From contig CAMMKL010000100.1 of NCBI GenBank assembly GCA_946497265.1, forward strand, positions 1 through 7,712: a stretch of DNA of 7,712 nucleotides, written 5' to 3'. The translations under genes and the position numbers were made by a program. This stretch comes from an uncultured Clostridia bacterium. GTDB taxonomy: Bacteria > Bacillota > Clostridia > Oscillospirales > Acutalibacteraceae. The stretch's first letter is position 1. Every line of letters begins with the position of its first letter. The notes under the pieces are model-generated. The model saw nothing but the letters and a program-made list of their open reading frames with translations. It was not told the DNA's origin and did no database searches. Positions 1 through 5,865 of this stretch are shown in pieces.

Positions 1-857
1 CGGCGGATATAGGCGCGTAACGGGCGCAAAAGCGTTTCTCCTTCTTTGCTGATTCCGCCGCCGATGCAAATGGTATCGGGCTGAAAGATATTGATGGCGT
101 TGACCAAACCGCACGCAAGGTAATTGATGTATTTATCCACGATGCTTTTTCCCACCGCATCCCCTGCACGCATAGCGTCAAAGGCAGTGCGCCCGTTTAC
201 CTGGTCGATATCGCCGTCTACCATATCCCACAGATAGGAATCGGGGTTAATCTGGCTTTCCAGCATAGCCTCCTTGGTTAGGTTGATCAAGCCGGTCGCC
301 GAAGCATAAGCCTCCCAACAGCCGCGCCGGCCGCAGCTGCACTGCCGGCCGCCCGCCACGATGACCATATGGCCCATCTCTCCGCCCGCAAAGTTGGAGC
401 CTTCATAAATCTTGCCGTCGATGATAATTCCGCTGCCCACACCGGTTCCTAACGTAATGGCAATGGCATTCACCGCATCCTTCGCCGCGCCTGCCACATA
501 TTCCCCATACGCCGCCGCATTGGCGTCGTTTTCCAGAATCACTTTCTTATGAAGCCAGTCTTCCATCATCTGCTGCAATGGCCAATTGTGAAAATGAAGG
601 TTGTTGGTAAATTCCACCACGCCGCTGTCACGATTGACCGATCCTGGGCAGCCCACCCCGATCCACGGAACCTCGTCGATCGAAACGCCGGCCTTTTCCA
701 GCGCTTCCAACGCCGCGTCCGCCATATCGTCGCAAATTGCTTCTTCCGGGCGCGGGACGTTTGTCTTCCGCTTCACCGAGGAAAGGATATTGTATTCCTC
801 ATCCACCACTCCTGCCACGATATTGGTTCCGCCCAAATCAATTCCTAAATATTTCAT
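1..857 (-). CDS. ROK-family sugar kinase (glucokinase-like), 5' part only
   Basis: This is the N-terminal 285 residues of a ROK kinase, a cytoplasmic enzyme family that phosphorylates glucose or related sugars with ATP; the 3' end lies outside the window. The frame is open throughout. Visible motifs are the N-terminal phosphate-binding DLGGTN (residues 7-12), ENDANAAA with the expected catalytic Asp111, GTGVGSG (137-143), the sugar-contact segment GGEMGH (E160, H163), and the ROK zinc site CxCGxxGC (C173, C175, C180) followed by WEAYAS. GIGGG-like IGGGIS near the edge is the C-terminal nucleotide region. The ATG at 857 is preceded by GGAGG at 866-870 with 8-nt spacing, which fixes the start. 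There is no N-terminal HTH, so this is an enzyme and not a NagC/XylR-type ROK repressor. Glucokinase is the likeliest activity, but fructokinase, allose or N-acetylmannosamine kinase cannot be excluded. The gene is divergent from tcdA. Confidence 0.93.
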   Translation of the reverse strand, partial: MKYLGIDLGGTNIVAGVVDEEYNILSSVKRKTNVPRPEEAICDDMADAALEALEKAGVSIDEVPWIGVGCPGSVNRDSGVVEFTNNLHFHNWPLQQMMEDWLHKKVILENDANAAAYGEYVAGAAKDAVNAIAITLGTGVGSGIIIDGKIYEGSNFAGGEMGHMVIVAGGRQCSCGRRGCWEAYASATGLINLTKEAMLESQINPDSYLWDMVDGDIDQVNGRTAFDAMRAGDAVGKSIVDKYINYLACGLVNAINIFQPDTICIGGGISKEGETLLRPLRAYIR

Positions 858-912
858 TCTGTTTTCCTCCTAAAAAACGTTCTGTTTCCAGCATTTTTTC
901 GCAGTATGCAAA

Positions 913-941
913 ACTTTACTCCGACTATATGGGATAGTCAA
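913..941 (-). promoter_or_regulatory. Second candidate promoter for the ROK kinase
   Basis: On the minus strand TTGACT (936-941) is followed after 17 nt by TAAAGT (913-918). The -35 is good and the -10 is moderate (4 of 6). It would give a leader of about 50 nt. It may be an alternative to the extended -10 promoter at 959-967, or chance. Confidence 0.35.
923..939. repeat. Perfect 6-bp inverted repeat in the ROK kinase leader
   Basis: GACTAT at 923-928 and ATAGTC at 934-939 are perfect inverted arms around a 5-nt centre. It sits inside the candidate promoter at 913-941 and downstream of the extended -10 promoter, so it could be an operator half-site pair. A further GACTATA is present as a direct copy at 997-1003. 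Function unknown. Confidence 0.35.
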
Positions 942-958
942 TGTAAAATGGTAGGATT

Positions 959-987
959 ATTATACCATATAGTACACTATTGTGCTA
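959..987 (-). promoter_or_regulatory. Extended -10 promoter for the ROK kinase
   Basis: Reading the minus strand, TGG followed by TATAAT (959-967) is a perfect extended -10 element. The -35 position (about 982-987, TAGCAC) is poor, as is usual for extended -10 promoters. Transcription would start near 952, giving a leader of about 95 nt before the ATG at 857. The near-palindrome at 969-988 overlies its spacer and -35 region. Confidence 0.5.
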
Positions 988-988
988 T
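969..988. promoter_or_regulatory. Near-palindromic operator candidate between divergent promoters
   Basis: ATAGTACA (969-976) and TGTGCTAT (981-988) are inverted 8-bp arms with one mismatch and a 4-nt centre. The site overlaps the -35/spacer of the leftward ROK promoter and the -10 region of the rightward tcdA promoter, so one bound regulator could block both. The regulator is not encoded next to it in the window and is not identified. Confidence 0.45.
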
Positions 989-991
989 GAT
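983..991 (+). promoter_or_regulatory. Extended -10 promoter candidate for tcdA
   Basis: TGC followed by TATGAT (983-991) is an extended -10 element with 5 of 6 matches in the hexamer. No good -35 lies 17 nt upstream (963-968, TACCAT). The start would be near 998, giving a leader of about 86 nt. That leader has complementary arms CCGGCAA (1005-1011) and TTGCCGG (1052-1058) that could close a 40-nt loop before the ribosome binding site. Confidence 0.4.
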
Positions 992-1083
992 AAGATGACT
1001 ATAACCGGCAAATTGAAGGAATTTTTCTTTTATGGTTGTATAAATTGCCACTTGCCGGAATCGAGACGAAAAGGAGAAACCGT

Positions 1084-1839
1084 ATGATTCCAGAGGAATT
1101 TTCCCGAACCGCCCTTTTGCTGGGGGAACCAGGGGTGGAAAAGCTGCAGAACAGCCGCGTCGCCGTGTTTGGCCTTGGGGGCGTAGGATCTTATGTGGTA
1201 GAAGGGCTGGTGCGATGCGGAGTCGGCCGCCTGCTGTTGGTGGACAACGACAAGGTCTCCCGTTCCAACCTGAACCGCCAGCTTATTGCCACCTGCCATA
1301 CCCTGGGGCGTCCTAAAGTGGAAGCCGCCCGCGAACGCATCCTGTCTATCAACCCAAAAGCCCAGGTGGAAACTCATCAAATCTTTTATTTGCCCGGGGA
1401 AGCAAATGGGCTGATCAATGGCTGCGACTATGTGGTGGACGCCATCGATACCGTTACCGCAAAGCTTGCCCTGATCGAAGAGGCGCATGCGCTCTCCATA
1501 CCCATCCTAAGTTGTATGGGAACCGGAAACAAACTTGATCCCACCCGTCTGCAAATCGCCGATCTAGCCGAAACCAGCGTCTGCCCTCTGTGCCGCGTCA
1601 TGCGTCGGGAGCTGCGCCGCCGGGGGATCCGCCATGTAAAGGTGTTGTATTCAACCGAAGAGCCCGTCACCAGACGAATGGCGGACACAGAAGCACCGAA
1701 CAGCAAAGGGAAGCCTACCGGTCGGCACACGCCGGGCAGCGTGAGCTTTGTTCCCTCCGTGGCCGGCCTGATCATTGCAGGAGAAGTGGTGAAAGAATTA
1801 TCCGGTATCCGCAGTGGAAAACAGTCCGTAACGAATTAG
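1084..1839 (+). CDS. tcdA: tRNA threonylcarbamoyladenosine dehydratase TcdA (ThiF/E1-like)
   Basis: The 251-residue protein matches TcdA (CsdL/YgdL), a cytoplasmic E1-like enzyme. It uses ATP to cyclise the t6A37 side chain of ANN-decoding tRNAs to cyclic t6A. The Rossmann nucleotide motif GLGGVGS is at residues 30-36, preceded by RVAVF. Next come the acidic VDND (53-56), the SNLNRQ segment with the E1-family Arg (61-66) and DAIDTVTAK (119-127). The family-typical MGTGNKLDP (145-153) and the CPLCRVMRREL segment (167-177) follow. Length is normal for the family (about 250-270). The start is the ATG at 1084, because AAGGAG at 1071-1076 stands 7 nt upstream; the in-frame ATG 48 nt earlier has no such site. 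The CxxC at C167/C170 may be a metal or redox pair, which is a guess. The gene stands alone, followed by a structured non-coding region. Confidence 0.92.
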   Translation: MIPEEFSRTALLLGEPGVEKLQNSRVAVFGLGGVGSYVVEGLVRCGVGRLLLVDNDKVSRSNLNRQLIATCHTLGRPKVEAARERILSINPKAQVETHQIFYLPGEANGLINGCDYVVDAIDTVTAKLALIEEAHALSIPILSCMGTGNKLDPTRLQIADLAETSVCPLCRVMRRELRRRGIRHVKVLYSTEEPVTRRMADTEAPNSKGKPTGRHTPGSVSFVPSVAGLIIAGEVVKELSGIRSGKQSVTN

Positions 1840-1845
1840 GTGGCA

Positions 1846-2022
1846 GGCATTCGGTATTTAAGACCCCTATGAAGGTAGGACCGCCTTGTGGGGTAACGCG
1901 TATGTTTGTGTTATGGACCTAGCCCGAACAAACTTGAGTAGTTCCTCAAAAGTTCCTATTGTTAGTTGCCCATTCTACGGCAAATAAAAGAATGAGAATC
2001 TCAAAAAAGAGAGATTTTTTTT
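1846..2022 (+). ncRNA. Candidate structured RNA after tcdA (6S RNA possible)
   Basis: The 350 bases between tcdA and the next gene have no credible ORF, but the first half is rich in helices. Outer arms CATTC (1848-1852) with GAATG (1990-1994) and TATTT (1855-1859) with AAATA (1982-1986) would close a domain of about 145 nt. Inside are ACCCC/GGGGT (1863-1867, 1890-1894) enclosing AAGG/CCTT (1872-1875, 1884-1887), then GTTTGT/ACAAAC (1904-1909, 1928-1933). They are followed by TTGAG/CTCAA (1934-1938, 1945-1949) and TTGCC/GGCAA (1966-1970, 1979-1983). A terminator follows directly. Size, closing stem and terminator fit a stable small RNA. I recall 6S RNA genes lying near tcdA (yrvM) in Bacillus, but the multi-hairpin fold is not the simple 6S rod, so the family is open. 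It could also be a long structured 3' UTR of tcdA, since no separate promoter was found. Confidence 0.5.
1997..2022 (+). terminator. Rho-independent terminator after the tcdA structured region
   Basis: AATCTC (1997-2002) and GAGATT (2011-2016) form a 6-bp stem with an A-rich 8-nt loop. The last two bases of the right arm belong to a run of eight T (2015-2022). The stem is short and AT-rich but the U-tract is excellent. It ends the tcdA transcript and/or the candidate RNA. Confidence 0.65.
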
Positions 2023-2038
2023 GCGTAAATCCTCCCTT

Positions 2039-2067
2039 TTGTGCGGACAAATATGCTAAGATATAAA
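2039..2067 (+). promoter_or_regulatory. Promoter without a gene
   Basis: TTGTGC (2039-2044), a 17-nt spacer and TATAAA (2062-2067) make a good sigma-A type promoter pointing right. An alternative extended -10 (TGC TAAGAT, 2054-2062) overlaps. Transcription from about 2074 would meet the terminator at 2092-2114 after roughly 20 nt, with no ORF or ribosome binding site between. Confidence 0.45.
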
Positions 2068-2091
2068 CGGTAACATAAACATTTTTATCTG

Positions 2092-2114
2092 CCCCCGGTT
2101 GTACTGGGGGTTTT
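2092..2114 (+). terminator. Strong GC-rich terminator
   Basis: An 8-bp stem (2092-2099 with 2103-2110, one G-T wobble, five C-G pairs at the base) has a 3-nt loop TGT and is followed by TTTTCTCTT. The T-run is on the plus side only. With the promoter at 2039-2067 it would define an RNA of about 40 nt. Confidence 0.7.
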
Positions 2115-2138
2115 CTCTTGCCTTTTCGGCGTCCAAAG

Positions 2139-2176
2139 AAAATACGGGCTATCCGCAGCGGACAGCCCGTATTTTT
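2139..2176. terminator. Bidirectional terminator, mainly for the PRTase-like gene
   Basis: A perfect 12-bp stem (2139-2150 with 2164-2175) continues after an A/C mismatch into TCCG/CGGA with a 3-nt loop. On the minus strand it is followed by TTTTCTTT and lies 11 nt past the stop of the PRTase-like gene, so it is that gene's terminator. On the plus strand it has a short T-run (2172-2176) and could back up the terminator at 2092. Confidence 0.8.
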
Positions 2177-2187
2177 GGGGATTTTAT

Positions 2188-2817
2188 TCAGATTTTAGAA
2201 TAACCGTAGCTGTTGACCATGGCGTCAATTTTTACGTTCTCCTTGCACATTGGGCAATCGTGGGAACGATACGTTTCGTACTTAGGAAGATCCTCTTCCG
2301 AAAAAATAGCGTTTATCGGGATGTTCGCTACTTCGTTTACCGCACTAAACAGCGCACAAATACCACTTGTATCGCCGCCATAGTATTTGATGCAATCCAA
2401 GGCACGGTTAATGGTTTTGCCCGTTGTGACGGAAGCGACCAAAAGTACAACCTTCTTTTTCCAAATCATACGCTGCACATTGTCGCGGAACAGCATCTGG
2501 TTATTGGGGTTGATTTCCGGGGTAATGACCGCGATGTCGGCCGCTGTGTTTATGCCTATTTGCGCCAGTTCATCTGCCAGGAACGCACCTACAATCCTGG
2601 TACCGTCCAGGCAAACTATGGTGTCTACCGGGGTATTGTCGTAGGCCCGCGCCAATTCCCGCGCGGCACGGCGCGCCATACGGTGTTGGGACTTGATTGT
2701 GGTCATATCCACGTAATAATTCACATGGGAGTGGCTGGTAACAAAATGGCCCGGTACAATTTTAACTACAATCTTTTTGTTTCTTTTCGACTGTATCTCC
2801 ATTGCTCTGTCGTCCAA
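2188..2817 (-). CDS. Phosphoribosyltransferase-like protein (OPRT-type fold, degenerate PRPP loop)
   Basis: The protein of about 209 residues resembles type I phosphoribosyltransferases of the orotate-PRTase kind. The N-terminal part has GHFVTSHSHVNYYVDM, comparable to the substrate hood region of OPRT-like proteins. The PRPP-binding loop region is VVLLVASVTTGKT (residues 123-135): the TTGKT phosphate loop is intact, but the two acidic residues normally just before it are Ala128-Ser129. A CPMC pair (188-191) near the C-terminus may bind a metal. Catalytic transfer is therefore doubtful; a regulatory or ligand-binding role is equally possible. Start: GAAAGG (2829-2834) lies at a proper distance from a TTG at 2817, chosen here. 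A TTG at 2826 is too close to that site, and the ATG at 2802 (204 residues, MEIQSKR) has only a weak site but may be what homologues use. The gene is single, with its own promoter and terminator. Confidence 0.75.
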   Translation of the reverse strand: MDDRAMEIQSKRNKKIVVKIVPGHFVTSHSHVNYYVDMTTIKSQHRMARRAARELARAYDNTPVDTIVCLDGTRIVGAFLADELAQIGINTAADIAVITPEINPNNQMLFRDNVQRMIWKKKVVLLVASVTTGKTINRALDCIKYYGGDTSGICALFSAVNEVANIPINAIFSEEDLPKYETYRSHDCPMCKENVKIDAMVNSYGYSKI

Positions 2818-2881
2818 TAAAAACAACCCCTTTCAATCGGTATCATCCACATGTAATTTTCACTCAAACTGGATATTTTAT

Positions 2882-2910
2882 ATACTACCACAAACAAAAA
2901 GCCCTGTCCA
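2882..2910 (-). promoter_or_regulatory. Promoter of the PRTase-like gene
   Basis: On the minus strand TGGACA (2905-2910) is followed after 17 nt by TAGTAT (2882-2887), with a TGG extended -10 motif at 2888-2890. Transcription would start near 2875, leaving a leader of about 58 nt. This separates the gene from the copper operon upstream. Confidence 0.6.
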
Positions 2911-2951
2911 GAATATGGAAAGGAAATTGGTTGTTAGCACAAAGCATCGCG

Positions 2952-2972
2952 GTTATTCTTGTGTAGAATAAC
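2952..2972. repeat. 8-bp perfect inverted repeat between csoR and the PRTase-like gene
   Basis: GTTATTCT (2952-2959) and AGAATAAC (2965-2972) are perfect arms with a 5-nt loop. On the minus strand it lies 25 nt past the csoR stop, but it is followed by CGCGATGC and not by a T-run. It may be a weak or rho-assisted terminator or 3' stabilising hairpin for the copper operon, or an operator about 40 nt upstream of the PRTase promoter. Confidence 0.4.
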
Positions 2973-2997
2973 GGTTCAAAGAGAGATCATCCGCGCT

Positions 2998-3261
2998 TTA
3001 TTTTGACATCTTATCTAAAATCGACAAGATTTCCTCAATCTTCTCCTCCCCGTGCCCTTCCTCAAACGACTGTTTGACGCAGTGCTGCATGTGCGCTTTC
3101 AGGATAGCGCGGTTGGCTTTTTTCAACACGGACTCAACGGCGAGCAGCTGGGTGGAAATATCGATGCAATAGCGGTCATCCTCCACCATCTTCAAGATTC
3201 CATCCAACTGCCCGCGCGCCGTGCGCAGCAGCCGGGTGATTTGTTTTTGATCGGCCTGCAT
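2998..3261 (-). CDS. csoR: Copper-sensing repressor CsoR
   Basis: This 87-residue protein is a member of the CsoR/RcnR (DUF156) family, all-helical DNA-binding repressors that release DNA on metal binding. It has the typical opening (ITRLLRTARGQLDGI, residues 8-22) and the Cu(I) triad Cys32, His57 and Cys61 (YC at 31-32, then HMQHC at 57-61). That C-H-C spacing marks a copper sensor, not a nickel RcnR, formaldehyde FrmR or persulfide CstR. Length is normal. It is the last gene of the copA operon: its ATG lies 12 nt after the copA stop, and its ribosome binding site (AAAGGG, 3265-3270) fills that gap, so coupled translation is likely. Being in the operon it represses, it should be autoregulated through the operator at 5839-5854. 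Confidence 0.93.
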   Translation of the reverse strand: MQADQKQITRLLRTARGQLDGILKMVEDDRYCIDISTQLLAVESVLKKANRAILKAHMQHCVKQSFEEGHGEEKIEEILSILDKMSK

Positions 3262-3273
3262 GGTCCCTTTCCC

Positions 3274-3480
3274 CTATTCCACTGAGACGACCGTATAGCC
3301 GGCATCTGTTACGGCAGCCTTCAGGGTTTCCTCCGAAACGGGAGCAGACAAGGTCAAATAAGCGGATTTCTTCTCTAAATCCACTTTAGCCGTTACACCT
3401 TCCAACGCGTTTAAAGCTTGTTCCACCCTACCGGAGCAGTGGGAGCACATCATGCCTTCAATTTTCATTGTTTTTGTCAT
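3274..3480 (-). CDS. copZ: CopZ-like copper chaperone, internal in-frame start within copA
   Basis: The last 68 codons of copA begin with ATG (3478-3480) and encode a complete CopZ-type Cu(I) chaperone: MKIEGMMCSHCSGRVEQAL with the CxxC at Cys12/Cys15, then the usual babbab-fold pattern ending in AGYTVVSVE. Sixty-eight residues is the normal size of free CopZ. AAAAGGAG (3492-3499) stands 11 nt upstream of the ATG. The same segment can therefore be made as a free cytosolic chaperone by internal initiation and as the C-terminal domain of CopA. The preceding linker (ESTITPEIKGLKGDDRT) looks like former intergenic DNA read through. I infer fusion by loss of the copA stop codon. An assembly indel removing a real stop is the alternative. 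Confidence 0.6.
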   Translation of the reverse strand: MTKTMKIEGMMCSHCSGRVEQALNALEGVTAKVDLEKKSAYLTLSAPVSEETLKAAVTDAGYTVVSVE

Positions 3481-5823
3481 TGTTCGATCGTCTCCTTTTA
3501 GTCCTTTGATTTCTGGTGTTATTGTAGACTCTTCCTCCTGTAACCGCTGCGCGCGGCGTGGGCGGAAGAGTTTTAAACGAAGGGCGTTGCTCACCACACA
3601 GACAGAGCTTAGGCTCATAGCGGCGGCGGCAAACATGGGGTTGAGCATCCAGCCGAGGGCATAATAGAACACGCCGGCCGCCAGTGGAATGCCGATCGAG
3701 TTATAAATCAGCGCCCAAAAGAGGTTTTCTTTGATATTCCGGATGGTAGCGCGGCTAAGCTGGATGGCGGACACCGCGTCGAGCAGATCGCTGCGCATGA
3801 GTACGACGTCGGCGGATTCCATAGCGATATCGGTACCGGCACCGATCGCGATCCCCACGTCGGCGCGCGTCAGAGCTGGGGCATCGTTGATGCCGTCGCC
3901 CACCATGGCAACCTTTTTTCCGCTTTCTTGCAGCATGCGCACTTCTTTTTCTTTATCCTGCGGAAGCACCTCGGCAATTACGCGGGAAATCCCCACCTGC
4001 TTTTGAATCGCAGTAGCGGTGCGCTCGTTATCCCCCGTCAGCATTACAACCTCAATCCCCATCTGTTGCAGCTCCTGCACAGCTTGCCGGCTGGTGGGCT
4101 TGACTACGTCGGCCACGGCGACCACCCCCAAAACGCTGCCGCCCGACGCATCCGGTTTTGCAAAAAACAAAGGGGTTTTTCCTTCACCAGCCAGCCGTGC
4201 GGCCTCTTGCTCATAGTCACCGGCCGGTATATGGTTTTCCTTCATCATTTTCAGGTTGCCCGCAATATATCTTTCTCCATCAACCATACCGGCGATCCCT
4301 TGCCCCGCCACAGCGGAAAAATCCTCCACCGGGCGAAGCGGGAACTCCTTTGCTTCGTCCACGATGGCTTCGGCCAGAGGGTGCTCAGAGGCTTTTTCCA
4401 AAGAAGCGGCCAAAACCAAAAAAGCATTCCGGTCCATACGGGTAAGAACATCGGTAACCCGTGGCTTTCTCTGTGTAATGGTACCGGTTTTGTCCAATAC
4501 CACGGTATCTACCGTATGAGCCACTTCCAAGGCTTCTGCAGATTTAATCAAAATCCCGTTTTCGGCCCCCTTTCCAGTACCTACCATAATGGCGGTCGGG
4601 GTTGCCAACCCCAGCGCGCACGGGCAGGAAATCACCAAAACGGCGATGCCTGCAGAAAGCGAAAACTCCAGTCCGTGGCCGGTAAGCATCCAAGCCAAAA
4701 AGGTAAGGGCGGCCACGCCAATGACAATCGGAACAAATACCCCGCTTACCTTATCGGCAAGCTTAGCAATGGGAGCCTTCGACGAGCTCGCCTCCTCCAC
4801 CAGCTTAATGATGTGGGCCAGCGCGGTATCCTCCCCCACCTGGGTCACACGGAAAGTAAAATAGCCTGATTTGTTGATGGATGCTCCGGTCACCCGGTCA
4901 CCCGGCCGTTTTTCCACCGGGATACTCTCGCCGGTAAGCGCCGACTCATCCACAGAACCGTTGCCCTCCAGAATCACACCGTCCAATGGGATGCTTTGCC
5001 CGGAACGAACCACTACGGTCTCCCCCACTTGTACCTCTTCCACGGGCAGTTCCTGTTCCGCCCCGTCCCGCAGCACAACGGCGGTTTTCGGGGCAAGATC
5101 CATAAGCTTTGTAATCGCTTCACTGGTTTTCCCTTTGGCGCGCGCTTCCAGGAACTTGCCCAAAGTGATAAGCGCCAGGATCATACCGGCCGATTCAAAG
5201 TACAAATCCATGGTGTAGCGTTCCACCATAGCCATATCGCCATGCCCAAGGCCCCATCCAATTTTATAGATGGCAAACACGCCGTATACCACAGCTGCCG
5301 AAGAACCGATTGCAATCAGGGAATCCATATTGGGTGCGCCTTTAAAAAGCGTTTTAAATCCCACACGGAAATATTTATGGTTCACCACCAAAATGGGCAG
5401 GGTCAGTAAAAATTGCGTAAAGGCAAAGGCCATAGCGTTTTGGTTGCCATGAAAAAATGCGGGAACCGGCAAACCCATCATATGGCCCATCGATAAATAA
5501 AAAAGCGGGATCAAAAAAACAAAGGATACCACCAGCCGTTTCTTCATGGAGCGCAGCTCTTCCTTGGCGGTATCGTTCGCCGATTTACGCACGTTCCCCT
5601 TGGGTCGGTCCTGTTCCTGTAAAGCCGCGCCGTATCCACCGGCTTTAACCGCCGCGACGATAGCCCCGTCATCCGTTTTATCCGGGTCATACTCTACCAC
5701 CATGGAATTGCTCAAAAGGTTCACGGTAACTTGATTTACCCCTTCTACCTTCCGCACGCTTTTTTCCACATGGGCCGAACAAGCAGAACAGGTCATTCCC
5801 GTTACGTTAAATTTTTGTTTCAT
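3274..5823 (-). CDS. copA: Copper-exporting P1B-type ATPase CopA with C-terminal CopZ domain
   Basis: This 849-residue inner-membrane pump exports Cu(I) at the cost of ATP. In order, it has an N-terminal heavy-metal-associated domain (GMTCSAC, C12/C15) and four membrane helices (about 96-118, 131-147, 166-186, 208-225). The actuator loop with TGES (297-300), two more helices with the transport CPC (400-402) and the phosphorylation site DKTGT (Asp444) follow. The nucleotide-domain HP (481-482) and hinge GDGINDAP (642-649) precede the last two helices, which carry YN (707-708) and MSLSS (736-740), as in Cu(I) pumps. Most bacterial CopA proteins end about there, near residue 755. Here a linker leads to a second HMA domain (782-849, GMMCSHC, C793/C796) that looks like a whole CopZ chaperone. 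The ATG at 5823 follows GGGAGG with 5-nt spacing; an in-frame GTG at 5841 lies in the operator and is less likely. First gene of the copA-csoR operon. Confidence 0.95.
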   Translation of the reverse strand: MKQKFNVTGMTCSACSAHVEKSVRKVEGVNQVTVNLLSNSMVVEYDPDKTDDGAIVAAVKAGGYGAALQEQDRPKGNVRKSANDTAKEELRSMKKRLVVSFVFLIPLFYLSMGHMMGLPVPAFFHGNQNAMAFAFTQFLLTLPILVVNHKYFRVGFKTLFKGAPNMDSLIAIGSSAAVVYGVFAIYKIGWGLGHGDMAMVERYTMDLYFESAGMILALITLGKFLEARAKGKTSEAITKLMDLAPKTAVVLRDGAEQELPVEEVQVGETVVVRSGQSIPLDGVILEGNGSVDESALTGESIPVEKRPGDRVTGASINKSGYFTFRVTQVGEDTALAHIIKLVEEASSSKAPIAKLADKVSGVFVPIVIGVAALTFLAWMLTGHGLEFSLSAGIAVLVISCPCALGLATPTAIMVGTGKGAENGILIKSAEALEVAHTVDTVVLDKTGTITQRKPRVTDVLTRMDRNAFLVLAASLEKASEHPLAEAIVDEAKEFPLRPVEDFSAVAGQGIAGMVDGERYIAGNLKMMKENHIPAGDYEQEAARLAGEGKTPLFFAKPDASGGSVLGVVAVADVVKPTSRQAVQELQQMGIEVVMLTGDNERTATAIQKQVGISRVIAEVLPQDKEKEVRMLQESGKKVAMVGDGINDAPALTRADVGIAIGAGTDIAMESADVVLMRSDLLDAVSAIQLSRATIRNIKENLFWALIYNSIGIPLAAGVFYYALGWMLNPMFAAAAMSLSSVCVVSNALRLKLFRPRRAQRLQEEESTITPEIKGLKGDDRTMTKTMKIEGMMCSHCSGRVEQALNALEGVTAKVDLEKKSAYLTLSAPVSEETLKAAVTDAGYTVVSVE
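3492..3499 (-). promoter_or_regulatory. Internal ribosome binding site for CopZ
   Basis: AAAAGGAG on the minus strand lies inside the copA frame, 11 nt before the in-frame ATG of the CopZ domain. A second purine-rich AAAGGA is at 3502-3507. The spacing is slightly long but the match to the 16S end is strong, and its position exactly before a chaperone-sized domain makes chance less likely. Confidence 0.6.
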
Positions 5824-5838
5824 AGCTTCCTCCCTCCC

Positions 5839-5854
5839 CACCCCCAGGGGGGTG
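5839..5854. promoter_or_regulatory. CsoR operator
   Basis: CACCCCC (5839-5845), AG, GGGGGTG (5848-5854) is a perfect 7-bp inverted repeat with a 2-nt centre. This GC-rich C-run/G-run pseudo-palindrome is the kind bound by CsoR proteins. It begins about 5 nt downstream of the predicted copA transcription start and ends next to the copA ribosome binding site, so bound CsoR would block RNA polymerase leaving the promoter. Confidence 0.8.
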
Positions 5855-5865
5855 TTTTTTCTTTT

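Noticed and set aside
549..848. Plus-strand open frames opposite the ROK kinase
   Set aside because: The minus-strand frame carries every ROK motif and a strong ribosome binding site. The plus-strand frames are shadows.
1030..1488. Open frame of 152 codons on the minus strand opposite tcdA
   Set aside because: It overlaps the well-supported tcdA, and its translation has no recognisable domain.
1872..1887. T-box-like motif (AAGGTAGGACCGCC resembles the antiterminator box)
   Set aside because: It lies early in the structured region, not beside the terminator. No plus-strand aminoacyl-tRNA synthetase or amino acid gene follows, and the match to AGGGTGGNACCGCG is only partial.
2260..2820. Open frame of 186 codons on the plus strand opposite the PRTase-like gene
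   Set aside because: No ribosome binding site and no recognisable domain. The minus-strand frame has family motifs, a promoter and a terminator.
3928..4869. Open frame of 313 codons on the plus strand inside copA
   Set aside because: It is antisense to a CopA with all motifs intact, has no convincing ribosome binding site, and its translation resembles no known family. It is a shadow of the GC-biased codon pattern.
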